Shown: positions 10,196-22,647 of the stretch, in pieces
Layout: each line of letters starts with the position of its first letter
Position numbering within the stretch: the stretch's first letter is position 1
Assembly (NCBI GenBank): GCA_963573385.1
Contig: CAUYLG010008986.1
Coordinates: forward strand, 60,061-124,060
Direction of reading: 5' to 3'
Origin: Cacajao melanocephalus
Lineage: Eukaryota; Chordata; Mammalia; Primates; Pitheciidae
Length of the DNA stretch: 64,000 bases
Translations under genes and position numbers: made by a program
The notes under the pieces: generated by a model
Told to the model about the DNA's origin: nothing
Database searches by the model: none
Seen by the model: the letters and a program-made list of their open reading frames with translations, nothing else

Positions 10196-10645
10196 CCTCT
10201 TGAGAGGCGGACTCTAATTCCTCTCCCTTTGAATCTTAGCTAGACTTGTTGACATTCTTGGTTATTAAAATATAGTAGATAAGATGTGGTAATTTCAGTG
10301 CTAGGTCATAAGACAGCATCTTGCTACTGCATGGATCTCTTTAAACCTTATCTCTGGGAGTCAAGAGCTAGATTGTAAAAAGCTTGACTTCTCTGAGGTC
10401 ACCCTCATGGAGGGACAGTTTAGGCACTCTATTTGACAGTTTCAGCAGAGCTAAACCCTCCAGCCAACCTCATCAAGGCTAAAGACATCTTTGTGAAGCT
10501 GTATTGAACTCTAAAGAATGTCTCTTCTGCCAGTAGAATAACATTGGTGGCATCCATCAATGTCACAAGAAACACAATAATTGCCTAAATAATCTCTGCC
10601 TGGAATTCTAACCCACAAAATTCTGAGATGTCAGGAAAATGATTG
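10196..10645 (+). mobile_element. Old MaLR/MLT1-like or L1-3'-end repeat remnant
   Basis: The order of phrases AGGCGGACTCTAATTCCTCT, GCTAGGTCATAAGACA, CCTCCAGCCAACC and GAATTCTAACCCACAAAATT matches an old mammalian interspersed repeat I recall, which ends with an AATAAA-type tail. The family name is uncertain. Confidence 0.45.
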
Positions 10646-11568
10646 CTTTTTAAGCTACAAATACTTTGAGCACTTCATTATAGAAAAATTGATTACTAGG
10701 ACAAAAGTTTGGCAACACTTTATCTCTCCCCAGCTCAAAAAAACATCATTAAAAAAAAAAAATCCATCAGCATTAAATTGCATATGGGTTTGCAGACAAA
10801 ATGCTATTTTTATTATATTATGCTTATGTATACTCTCATCATCTTTTTCATCTTTCCTTTTTTGGTCAAAAGCAACAGTGATAAACCTAATTAAGTATCT
10901 TAGTAAACCTAAGATACTCATTTCAGCTATCATGGAATCTCATCTTAACTATGTCAGGAGTTTAATTAGGTATACTTTCCCTCTACTGCTTCACCATACA
11001 GAGCCTATCTTTATTATTGCCTTCGACTTAAAAATATTTTTTATTCATGTTTCTCACTGGAATGCAAGTTTCTTGATGTTGCTGCCCCTCATTCTACTTT
11101 TTTAGTTTTGCTCTGAATTATTTGCACGATTAAATTACTAAACACTTCGTTGCGGTAGCAACAGCCAAAAAATTCAAATTTTCATGTGAAGCCAAAATGC
11201 TATTAAATTCATTTTTGGTAGTGATTTTGAATATGATGTTTCCCTTCTATTAGGAGACCTGTCAAGGCCTTCTAAATTAGTGAATGATCAATTCCAAGTT
11301 GACCAAATATAAAATGAGAATGTCAGGCAAGAGAGTCACAAGGTTTCTATAAGTTAGACTTTTAGTTTCTACAAGAACCATCTTGTATGGAGAATGAGCT
11401 ACAAAAAAAGGCATTACTTTTTTTTTAATTAATGAGTTTTAATACCAAACAAGAAAATGCCTATAGAGAATATTGATTGAATAACCTGTGATATATCCAT
11501 GCAGTGTGGAATACACACGCATATACACACACACACACATAATCCTAGGCATATATTCATTCTGCTGC
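10646..11568. other. Unique AT-rich sequence
   Basis: Open frames of 60-138 codons at 10655-11105 occur on both strands and are rich in Ile, Phe, Lys and Asn, as expected of AT-rich DNA. A short CA run lies at 11525-11540. I see no gene. Confidence 0.5.
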
Positions 11569-11608
11569 ATTTGTTATGTAAAAGTGGGACTACTTTTACA
11601 TAACAAAT
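11569..11608. repeat. Perfect 17-bp hairpin, 6-nt loop
   Basis: ATTTGTTATGTAAAAGT at 11569-11585 and ACTTTTACATAACAAAT at 11592-11608 are exact reverse complements. Confidence 0.92.
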
Positions 11609-11891
11609 TTACAAACTAAATCTACTTAGTTTTTAACATTACACTTGGTTACTCTGAGATTTACTTTCTTCACTGAGCAGTATAATTGGACATATTTTTG
11701 GTTGGGTTCCCAGATTTTTTGCCCATCAGAGGATAACTTTTATGAATTGCTATTAATGCAAAAGCCAAGTTAAATATCATTAGTCTAGTCCTTTAACTAC
11801 ATTGTTAGCATGCAACTAGGGTAATTTTTGGCTTGAATTTGGTTTATTTTTCTTTGTTTTCTGTCAGCAGGCTGTGTGTTTGTCCAGTTGT

Positions 11892-12060
11892 CTTAATTTT
11901 TAAATGTAGATTTAAGGGTCCAAGTGCAGCTGTGTTACATGGATATATTACACAGTGGTGAAGTCTTGGTTTTTAGTGTACTGATAACATAAATAGTGTA
12001 CATTGTACCGAATTGGTGCTATTTCATCCTTCATCCCCTCCCATCTTTCCATATAAAAAA
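11892..12060 (-). mobile_element. L1 3'-end fragment, antisense
   Basis: After a T-rich start come AGATTTAAGGGTCCAAGTGC and GTTACATGGATATATTAC, then a C-rich segment, the order of an antisense L1 3' UTR. It is short and diverged, so an old 5'-truncated copy. Confidence 0.65.
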
Positions 12061-12319
12061 ACGGCATTGTTTTTGAAGCTATTTTAATCCTATCATTTGC
12101 CACTCCACTCCTACTCATTAGCTCAATTCTTGTTTACTAACAAGAAGGATCATGCAGGATACTTACCCTCCCCACATGTGTAGCATATGCTTCTGGATCC
12201 CAGGGAGTCATCCCATATTCCTGAATTTGATCTTCTTCCAGAAAGCTATGTCTCTGTCACCATACAATTGTCCTCATTAAAACTGGCAAAAATTGTGAAG
12301 GCTACATTCTGGTATACTT

Positions 12320-12663
12320 TGTATATTTGTCTTCTTCAAAATTCATGTTGAAATTTAATTTCTATTGTGACAATATTGGGCAGTGAGACCTTTAGGAGGT
12401 GTTTGGGTCATGAGAGCTACACCCTTGTGAGTGGACTTACACTGTGATCGGGAGTGTGCCCTCCTCTCTTGCTCTCTCTCTTGCTGCTTCATCTTCCACC
12501 ATGTGATGACTTCCACCGTGTTGTGACACAGAAAGAAGGCCCTCACCAGATGCCAGTATGTTATTCTTAAACTTCCCAGTCTCCAACAACTATGAGAAAT
12601 AAATTTCCGTTCATTATAAATTTTCCAGTCTGTTGTGTTACAGCCATGAAAAACTAAGATACA
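12320..12663 (+). mobile_element. MaLR LTR, MLT1A-like
   Basis: Diagnostic phrases in order: TTCATGTTGAAAT, GGAGGTGTTTGGGTCATGAG, CACCATGTGATGACTTCCAC, CCTCACCAGATGCCAGTA, ATGAGAAATAAATTTCCGTT and the terminal ACTAAGATACA. Length of 344 bp fits a solo MaLR LTR. The minus-strand open frame across it is not a gene. Confidence 0.85.
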
Positions 12664-15600
12664 TTCCAGTAAATTAGTCTGTGACTGTTTCATGCATGCT
12701 GTCAAAAGACAGGAAATTCCTGAATAAGAAGCAAATTACAAAGGACATGATTTCTATGGCACAGAAAGTAACATGAATATCAGCATATTTATGTGTGAAG
12801 TCCTGGGATAGTGCCAAGTCTGATGGCAGTAATGTTATGTTCCCAGTTGAATTCCTATATAGCCAGTGGATTTGCATAGCAGCTCTGACCAGTGAGCTTG
12901 AGATATCCATCCTTTTATACACACAGAAAGAATTGATGCAGATAGAAATGTTACCTTACCTCTCTCAAGAGTATCATCTACATAAAAAACTCTAAGAAAT
13001 GACCCAGGTAAGAGAGTGGTCTGGGCTTTGATTGGACCATCCAGAAACATGGAGAACCACAAAAGGCTCAAAGATTCTACATCCCAACAAGGTGGTAACT
13101 ATGTACTATATGTGATGCCTTGTGTATTATTATTTATTTGCATTCTGGATAGTAGAAACAAACATAAATCCAACACTTTTTGGCTCCTAGGAGCTCCAAA
13201 CTTTTTTTTTTCTGCCTATTGCTTTCCTTCAGTTCTTTTCCTAGCCTTGAGTAATTTTGTTTTAAACATGAATTGATTAGCTTAGCACTCAGACAAAAAC
13301 ATTCCTTGGTATTGTTCTCCAGATTGTCTGAGTTCTCTCACTTCTACATAGTATTCTACCTTACAAAGTCTATATATCTAGACTTCTCTGAGTTCTAGTT
13401 TATTTCTCCTCAGTCCAACAGTTCTGTCAGCTCTTATTTGATTCCTCCTTTACAATATCATGTACTGTTAATTTATTGTAGACAGTGGGCTAGGGCAATT
13501 GTGAAGTTCACTTTGCTTCTTTCCTTTCTTACAGAGTTCATATTATTTGCTTCTTAATATCTATTATCTGAAAATTATGTTTTTGTGTATATTAATGTAT
13601 ATTATGTCTTTTAAACATTTGCTTTTTCCCTTCTTTTTTCAATAAGAGGTTAACAACTGTCCTTGTTAATTTATAAGCAGAAATTTCTGTTTTCTTGTTT
13701 AAAACAACTAAGGATTGATTCAAAGTGCTTTGTGGTATATATACATTTTATTCTTCACAAATCAGACACAATTAGATAATATTTCTATCATTTTAATGCT
13801 TGAATCTGATAGTTTAAGAATATTTGAAATTATGCATTACCACATGTTATTTATATGTCTGTATCCTACCTATTCTTACTTGATAATAAAGATTATCCTT
13901 TTCATGATACAGTACAGAGTTACAGGAAACCAAAGAACTGACTCTGTGTGTACATGAAACACACTATTACATTTACTCTTGTTATATCCACTCAGAAACT
14001 GGCTTCTTTAGCATGTTGTTGAAAAGGATTAGCTAATATTTTATTTTGGGAATATAAATATACTTTGAAATGTGAGAATAAACTCTATTTTTCAAAAATT
14101 AATGTTCGAACAACTGAAAACTATTTTATAGGCTACAGCTTAAGCAAGAAGTCTCAATGCCGTATTTAAAAAAAATTCATTATAAGACAAAATATTGCCC
14201 ATCAATGTAAAAGTGTCTTGATAATAGATATCTATTAATCAAACACACTGCAAAAATATATATTGGAAAATTATGCTGAAAGACATATGATAAAAATTGA
14301 ACACATATTTCTGATAAAAGCTCATAGCAGACTAGAAATAGAATGCAGTGTTAACAAGATATTTTATTACTCATATATTACTCAACAATGAAACCGTTAG
14401 ACTCTAATTAAAATCTGGAATATGACAGAGTATATTCTATAGTGTTTTATTAAGGAAATGAAAGATACAGTTGAGTAATATAGATCAGAATTATGCGTAT
14501 TGTAGAATATTTGAATATCTACCTAGAAAATTACAAAAAGTAAACAAAATAGTCTAAAAATATATAATAAAGTGTAAGGTATTTGACAAAATTGTGCCCT
14601 AAATTATCTATAATGTGGCAACTACAATTTAGAAAATATATTTGAAAGAGTCAAAAGTTAAATTTGACAAGGGAAACATGTTTGATGTGCTTCTTTTAAC
14701 TTTTTAAACAAATTCATATGAAATATGCCCTGAATTGGAATGAAATCAAAAGTTAAATCAAAGAGAAGACCATAAATAAAAATCTAGGCATACTGCTCTC
14801 TGGCAACATTACTAGGGGTTAGTGAATTCAACTGGAAAAGGACAGAAAAGAAATACATAGACACAGACAGAAAATGTTATATTTTACACTTTCTTTTATG
14901 TGCCTGTTCTATATATCCAGGGGCTGAGCTAACCACAAAAACAGGTATTTGTTAATATCACCACCTTCAGATGTAGAAGGAGTATAGCTCTTTCAGATTT
15001 ATTTAAATACTTGTCAAATATTCCCTTACTTCATTAAAATAGGAAATGGAAGTCCCAGAAAATAACTGGGTAGAAAGATAATAGAAAGGCATTTCATTTA
15101 TGAACCTCAATCACTTGTGAAAACATTATAAACTTGGTACAGACAGGAAAAGGATTGGGAAGACTATATGCTGGCAAGCATTGTGTTTCATATGCAAAAT
15201 TCTTCCTAGAAAATCTGCCACTCACAACAAGAGAATAGTTCTATAAAAACCAGCTACTCTGAACTAAATGAATGCCTGTTGTGAAGTATAAATTGAAGGA
15301 GAAAGTTTTTAGAAAATACTGAACTTTACATACTCAAAAAGAACCTTGCCAGAACCTATGTGTATGGCGAGGGGTACAAAAACAATCCTTCAAATTTGTT
15401 TATTTTAAAACTTTGTACCTAGTGAATATATCTTCAGACAAAAATCAGTACAAAGAAACAAGTATATCAAAAATCAAGCTGATGGAATTATTGTAGCAAA
15501 AGGAACAAAACCGTCTTTTTTAATAGATTTAAACAGTGTATGTCAACAAATAGTGTTGTCTGAACTGAATATATTAGATGTTATTTGTTGTTTTCCAAAC

Positions 15601-15692
15601 AGAAATGTAATATGATAACATTTGTATGAAATAGAAGTAACAGAGAATTTTAGAGGTAAAATAGGATGGGTCTAAGGGGGCATAATGGAAGC
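12664..15692. other. Unique AT-rich sequence
   Basis: About 3 kb with no recognised gene or repeat. Short open frames at 12674-13276 and 13715-13957 lack any recognised domain. Confidence 0.45.
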
Positions 15693-15800
15693 CTTTCCTT
15701 CCTTCCTTCATTTCTTTGTTCCTTCCTTTCTTCCTTCCTCCTTCCTTTCTTTCCTTCCTTTCCTTCTTCCTTTTCTTTTTCTGTCTGTCTGTCTTTTTTG
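15693..15800 (+). repeat. TTCC/CTGT pyrimidine microsatellite
   Basis: An interrupted (CCTT)n run passes into TCTGTCTGTCTGTC. The open frame through it is repeat-encoded. Confidence 0.9.
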
Positions 15801-16199
15801 TCTGTTTGTATATACTGGGATTTATTTTGAACTATTTGAACTATACATAGAAAACAACAATTATAATCAAGGACTTGTGTTGCATCTCTGTGTGTACAAT
15901 AATTTAATGATATAAATGTAAAACAATTAATGTAATACAGATTTAAAATTAAAATAAATATTTTATCATTACTATTAATATATAGGTTTATATTTAAGAA
16001 TATTTTGTGAAAATTACAGGAAAACTTTCACAGTGATTCCTAACAAAACAACATCTGAAACTTTCCTACTGGTGTTATGAGACCATCTAGGAATTAAGAC
16101 ACATCCTGATAAAGAAAAAATGCATACTCACAAATACAGATCTGTATAAAAATAATACACTATAATTAAAGAGGAAATTACCAAAGAATGCAAAGATAG

Positions 16200-16840
16200 T
16201 GCAGATCAGACACTGTGCTGATTCGTTACCTCAGCAACTAAAAGGAAAAATTATGATCATATCAAGAGATTTTAAAAAGATATTTAATAAAATTAATTAG
16301 TAATTTTATTCAAATTTCTAAGTAAATTTTTAAATGTAAATATAAAAAGCCTTTCTACAAGAAAAAATGGCAGAAATTAGTCTTAAGATGGAACATAAAT
16401 ATCAATTTCATTAACATAAAAAACAAGATAGAATGCCAAAAGCAAAATTATTCTTCAATTCTTAAAAAAAATTTCTGGGGATTACAAAGAGGCAAAAATA
16501 AAATAATTGTAGTATGTTTTATATGATTATGAACCTAAAAGGAAGAGTAGAGTTGAGTTAAAAAAACAAAAATGAAACTCAATATATGAAGGAAGGTAAT
16601 AAGATGATTGGATACAAGAAACACACAAAAACAAATCAAGTTATTTTCTATTTTTACAATAACAAATACAAATTTGAAATATGTATATTAAATTCACAGT
16701 ATTAAAACTTCCTAAAAGTAATAAGAAATACATTTGATAAGAAAGATATTATCTAAATAAAAATTCCAAATTGTATATTTAAGGACATAAAAATATTTGA
16801 ATAATGTAAATAATACCACTGATTTGGTTGGGAAAATACT
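16200..16840 (+). mobile_element. Ancient LINE-1/HAL1 ORF2 relic
   Basis: TTATGATCATATCAAGAGAT followed by an AAAGATATTTAATAAAATTAA phrase corresponds to the L1 ORF2 region between the RT motifs. TGATTGGATACAAGAAACAC onward parallels the ORF2 segment that follows the palm domain. Indels and stops are throughout. Confidence 0.5.
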
Positions 16841-17380
16841 ATGTTTAACATAAATAATTATCCAAAGCAAATATATTTACAACGTTGTTTCAATTAGAAT
16901 TTATATGTCTATACTTTATTTCCAAATACACTTTATTTTTATTGTGTAAGAGGTAATTAAACTGTATTTTGAATGAAAAATCTCTGAAAAATACAAGAGA
17001 GACTTACAAACTTTTAGTATCAAATTACTAAAATTGAGTTGAGATTAGACACATATATAAGTATAAAAGAAATTAAAGCTTAAAAATAGTTCTAGTACTG
17101 TATATTCATAAATGTATAACAAACGTAGGGTTTCAATTATAATAGAAATTGATTTTTTCAAAAGTAATTTAAATTAATGTGTAATAACAAGGGTTCTACA
17201 AAGATTTTTAACCATACTTCCATTTCCTTAGTCTGCACACAATTTAAACTCAATCAAGTTTGTAATTACTGATGGTAGAATGGGGATGAACATGGAAATT
17301 GTGAGATTATTGGTGACTGTGAGTAATGAACTGGATGCGTGACTAAGCAATATCATTTTAAATTTGAGATAACTAAAATT

Positions 17381-17470
17381 TCTCTTTCTTTATCCTCCCT
17401 CCTTCCCTTCTTTCCTTCCTTCCTTCCTTCCTTCCTTCTTTCCTTCCTTCCTTCCTTCTTTCCTTTTTCT
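17381..17470 (+). repeat. TTCC microsatellite
   Basis: A nearly pure (CCTT)n run, followed like the 15.7-kb one by TTTTTCTGTCTGT. A short (TG)n lies at 17527-17540. Confidence 0.9.
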
Positions 17471-17884
17471 GTCTGTATTTTTTGTTGCTATGGAAATAAC
17501 TTTAAACCCTTCTGGCATTCTAACAATGTGTGTGTGTGTGTAATCTCCTTTGGTATTTAATATTACCTTTCCATCACTTCTACAGTAAAATTTTATTTTC
17601 AGTATCTTATTACATATACCAAATTCATTTTGTGATAACTTAGCTAAAATATATATGTTAGTCTATTGAAATATTTATGGTTATATTTTCTGACATAAAA
17701 TAAGTCACTATATTTTTCTAGCAAAAAAAATCTGTTTTTATTATATAATTTATACTGATCATTGTAGTTATTGAAGAAAACAGACTTCAAAAAATAAAAT
17801 AGTATGAATTGATTTTTGATAAAGTGAAAAGCATAAATTCTGATGAATTTGTTTTTCAATTTTTTTTTCTCAGCAATAAATGTA

Positions 17885-17990
17885 GAGAGGCAGCAGTGGA
17901 ACAGAAGTAACAGACTTTTGAATCAGATGGATCCTACCACTTAGTATGTGAGGACCAATACTCATGCTTTGATCTTCAAGCCTCAGTGAC
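17885..17990 (+). mobile_element. MIR fragment
   Basis: Matches the MIR central region in order: gained-base variants of CTTTTGAATCAGATGGATCC, TACCACTTAGTATGTGA, then CCTCAGTGACCTTC. Confidence 0.5.
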
Positions 17991-18059
17991 CTTCTAAAAC
18001 AGCATTTCTCCAAGTTCATTCACAGCCTCTGAGGTATTCTAAGATGCAAACATTGGCTC

Positions 18060-18800
18060 CTTGAGGTCAGAACTATTTTCATAAGAATATTAAGCTTTTA
18101 TTTGCTCACTTAAGGTATTGAAATTGGCAATAATGTCCTGAAAGAAATGATAGGTTAAATATGCTAGAGTCTTAGCTGAAATAAAAGAAGTGGCAACAAA
18201 TTGTACCATTATTGCCTTCTTCAATTCAATGCATTCTCAGTCACCAGAAAGGGGACTGTGCTGTTTCATTTAAAATGGTCCTTGATGAAGCACTAAAAAT
18301 TTACAATATTATTCAGCTATGGCCTTTGGATACACCTTTTTAATCTTCTCTTTGATAAATGAGTACCTACAATGCATTTCTGCATTTCAAATATGGGAAT
18401 TGTCTTGAGAAAAAGTCATACAATGGTTTATATTTTTAGTGAAATAAGCCTTTTTTTAATCATACAATCTCATTTCTACTTTAGAAAGGAGCTAGTAAAC
18501 AAGATATGGTCATTCAAATTTGATATTAGCAGACATTTTTTTCTAATAGAATGAAGTGAATTTGAAGATTTAATTAGATAATACATGTAAAACACTCACT
18601 ATAGTATTCTCTTAAACGGTTGAATAGTCAATAATATTATGAAAATATATACCTATTTTGTATGTAAAAATAGTCTGGTAAAACTTGAATGTGATAACAG
18701 AAACTTGACATCTCCCTAATACCTTAAGAGTTTCTGATGAGAATGGTTGCATTAATAGCAAATGTAATCTTTACATTTTGTGTAATGAAAACTGTCAAAA
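18060..18800 (+). pseudogene. hAT transposase pseudogene
   Basis: hAT transposases are DNA cut-and-paste enzymes with an RNase H-like core; domesticated relatives include ZBED5, FAM200 and SCAND3-type proteins. The frame through LFNLLFDK (near 18338) continues as VLRKSHTMVYIFSEISLF and HFYFRKELVNKIWSFKF, position by position like the helical middle of that family's transposases. GTCCTTGATGAAGCACTAAA just upstream and TTTCTGATGAGAATGG near 18730 fit the same protein. A stop follows LFNLLFDK, more stops lie downstream, and both ends are lost, so it is inactive. No zinc-finger BED domain or complete catalytic triad can be assembled from what remains. Confidence 0.65.
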
Positions 18801-19348
18801 AGTTAAAATATTTGTATATATAAATATCAGTAAAGCAACATAAGTTGATTAAAAGTAAAACGTAGGCCAATATATTTTAATAAAATAGTATACAGAAGTT
18901 GATTGATTTGCTTTTAGATTTGTGTTAAAATAATCATAACATAACTATTAAATCAAGAAACTGATAAGGAATTGTGGATACTTTTATTAGATACAACACC
19001 TAAAAGTTTATAAGAAGAATATCCACAATTCTTAGAAAGAATATTAACATACTTCCTTCCCTTCTTTTCCAATATTTGACTGAGGCCAGAATGTCTTGTG
19101 TATCACAAACACAACAACATATCACAATAAACTGAATGTAAAAGCAAATATAAGAACCCAGGAGTTTGTCATTGGAGTTGATATTAAAATTTTTCAAAAA
19201 TGTAAAGCAATGCCATTCTTATCACTAATTTATTTTGATTTTTAAAATATAATTATGTTATATAAGTATGTAATCTGTATTAACATGTTATTAGTTCATT
19301 ATTGTACATGATAAAATGTACAAGATATCTGTTAATTAAAACAAACAA

Positions 19349-20055
<707 letters not shown>

Positions 20056-20297
20056 TTAAAAATCTTCCTAACAATGTGAATTAAGGAAACATATTTTCTT
20101 AGTTTTAATTGCTTACACAGTTACTGATAATGAATATAATCCACATAAACAATATCTGTTTGGGTCTTCAAAAATTTCTAGGAGGTGTGCAGTGGGTCTT
20201 CAATAATTTCTGTGAGTGAGACCAAAGTGTTTGACAAGTACTATAATAAAAATGTTACAATGATACACAAAATTAATACATACAGTAAGCCAAAAAG

Positions 20298-20740
20298 TGT
20301 CTGAGCCAGATCTCAATCAAGTTAGAGGTTTATTTAGTCAAAGTTAAGGATGTGCCCAGGAAAAAGAAACACAAGTTACAATAGGCTCTGCAGCCTGTGC
20401 TTTTTCTAAAGAGGGTTTTGAGGGCTTCAACGTTTAAAGGGGAAAGAGCAGGCTGGAGGGAAAGGAGGAAAGAATAAAAGATGGGGATAGGCTGTGAGAC
20501 AAATAGTTGCATTCTTGTGAGGCTTTGATTAGTGCTCGGTGGATCCATATTTTACATGTGAAAAGAGAAGAGTGGGGAGAAAAGTTAACTATGCATTTGT
20601 CTTGTGTTTGGTAGATCAACATTTTAATAAGATAATGTAAGCATGTGGAATTACAGCTATCTGTTTAGGAATGAAAGGAAGGCAGTTGTTCCCAAAACTC
20701 AGTTCCCAACCTTATAGTGAGATTTTATTTTCTTTTTACA
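20298..20740 (-). mobile_element. 3' LTR of minus-strand ERV
   Basis: On the minus strand it starts TGTAAAAAGAAAATAAAATC and ends CAGACA. It shares the phrases AACACAAGTTACAATAGG, AAAGAGGGTTTT and GATAGGCTGTGAG (or close variants) in order with 27187-27636. Confidence 0.85.
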
Positions 20741-20756
20741 TTTCCCCCTCACCCTA
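20741..20756 (-). other. Polypurine tract of minus-strand ERV
   Basis: On the minus strand AATAGGGTGAGGGGGAAA directly precedes the TG of the 3' LTR. Confidence 0.7.
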
Positions 20757-21086
20757 TTCCTCAAAATCTTTTGGAGATAGCACTGCAGATGAAAATGAGT
20801 CTCTGGTCAGGGGTTTGCTCTGATCCCTCACTGCTAGGATGGTTTATTACTATAAGGTTAGGTCCCACACAGCTAGGAAAGCTTATTCCTAATAGGATGT
20901 GAGTCTTATGTCCCACAGAGAAAAACCGGAGGAAGAAGAAAGAAACAAAAAGAAAAAAATAAAAGAATAAATAACAAAAAGGTCCATGGCCAGGCCATAG
21001 CAATGAAGGAGAAAATAATCTTAGAAAACTGATTCAGGCTTTATTACCTGAAGTCCATATATTAGTAGGCAGGCAAAAAAGCAGTT

Positions 21087-21088
<2 letters not shown>

Positions 21089-21128
<40 letters not shown>

Positions 21129-21270
21129 ACATTATGGCCCTCTGCCCTCTACCAGTGGAGGGCAGCCATCCCACATGACATGTGTATGACACACACATAC
21201 ACACACATATATACACAATATATATATACTATATATATGTTGTGTGTGTGTGTGTGTATATATATATATG
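21089..21270 (+). repeat. TG/CA/TA microsatellite with inserted unique sequence
   Basis: (TG)n at 21089-21125 is interrupted by 54 bp of non-repetitive sequence. (CA)n, (TA)n and (TG)n then continue to about 21270. Confidence 0.92.
21127..21180 (+). repeat. 54-bp copy of LTR sequence 23165-23218
   Basis: TAACATTATGGCCCTCTGCC and the following bases match 23165-23218 at 51 of 54 positions, the first 42 exactly. Both ends abut microsatellite sequence. The source segment lies inside the solo LTR at 22648-23745. Confidence 0.93.
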
Positions 21271-22647
21271 TATGTTGCTATTTCTTTTAAATTTTAAGTT
21301 GTCTAGCTTCAGTCTGCAGGGTTTTAAGAAAAACACAGTTTAGTGATCTCAAGTCAGAAAAATGGGAGAAAGATACACTTTAAAACATTAGTTTGGAGAC
21401 TTGTAGCCAAGAAAGAATTCAGGACCCAGTCCAGTTAAACTGTAGACAAATAATAAAAAACAAAAAACAAAAATTAATGCACAAGGCCAGAGTCTACTGA
21501 CAAGAGTACTAGAGTTTCCTTTGAAAGATAACTTTTCTCTCTCCAGTCCTTCATTGTAACCAAAGACAAAATCATAATAGGACAAATTTATTTGCAAAAT
21601 AAACCTTAGTCTGATTATACCTGGTCCAACTCTTTGCATAAAGTGGAGCAAAAACAATTATATGCCATATAGACTGCTTTTAAATTGGCTTTCTTGGAAT
21701 CTTTTTTATAAGGGATCTCAGATTTGACTTTTTAAAAGCCTTTTGATCCCAATAAAGGATATATCTATGCCTGCAGGTACTTATATGAATTTGGGCAAAT
21801 TATTCTCTTCCCAAGATCACAAGATTACTGGGGATTCCTGGGCATGTCAGAAACTGATATTGTTTAATTACCACAGGTCAGGAACCCTGTAAAGGAACAA
21901 AATAGACAAGATATGAGGCCAGTTTCTTCAAAGGGCTTTTATCCACTCTATGAGTCAACTTCAACTCTTCAAAGCCACCTACTAATGTCTATAAACATTC
22001 TAGTTCAGTCCAAGCCTTGGTAAAATAACCTATGTCTCCAGTTGTGTCCTATAACAAAAGAAAACAGATTTCTATTGAGCTTATGCAAATAACTATACTG
22101 CCATAAAATAAGAATACTCAAAAATAGTTTCCAAATTCTGGATAAATTAGGTACAGAGAAAGAAATGTGCTTCAAATTTTGCTCACAAGAGTATACTTTA
22201 CACAGTTGTTTAAAAGGAATCAGCAATGTTTAAAAAAAAAAGTTAGAAAAATTATTTCAGTTTTCTATTACTTCAGTCCCATATAGTCAATTTGATGCAT
22301 TTGATACTGGAGTTAGTGATCCTCATAAACACATTAGCTTTTTAATAAGAGTCCAGGAAGTAGTTTTGGTTTTTGGTTTTGATTTTCTCTAATCCAATGA
22401 CACAGTTTCCACAGTTATAAGAAACTTGTATTCAAACAACATGTGTCAGAGTTCCTTTCATTAAGTTCTCTAAAGAAGCAAGTTTTGAACTGTAATTTTT
22501 ATAAACCAGATTTTGAGAAGAATCAAAATAAAACAATAATTGTGAATGACAAAAGTATTGGGATTTCAATGGTTAAAGATACATGGCAAGAAAATTTGAT
22601 TATTTCTTTGGCATACAACAATTTAACATAATAATTGTAATTAATAT

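Noticed and set aside
10655..11105. Open frames of 92 and 138 codons on opposite strands
   Set aside because: AT-rich composition effect; lysine, isoleucine and phenylalanine runs, no domain, no conservation signal visible.
15685..15915. Hydrophobic short protein resembling a membrane peptide
   Set aside because: Encoded by the TTCC/CTGT microsatellite.
15693..17470. The two TTCC tracts as a duplicated segment
   Set aside because: Only the microsatellite and a short TTTTTCTGTCTG suffix are shared; flanks are unrelated.
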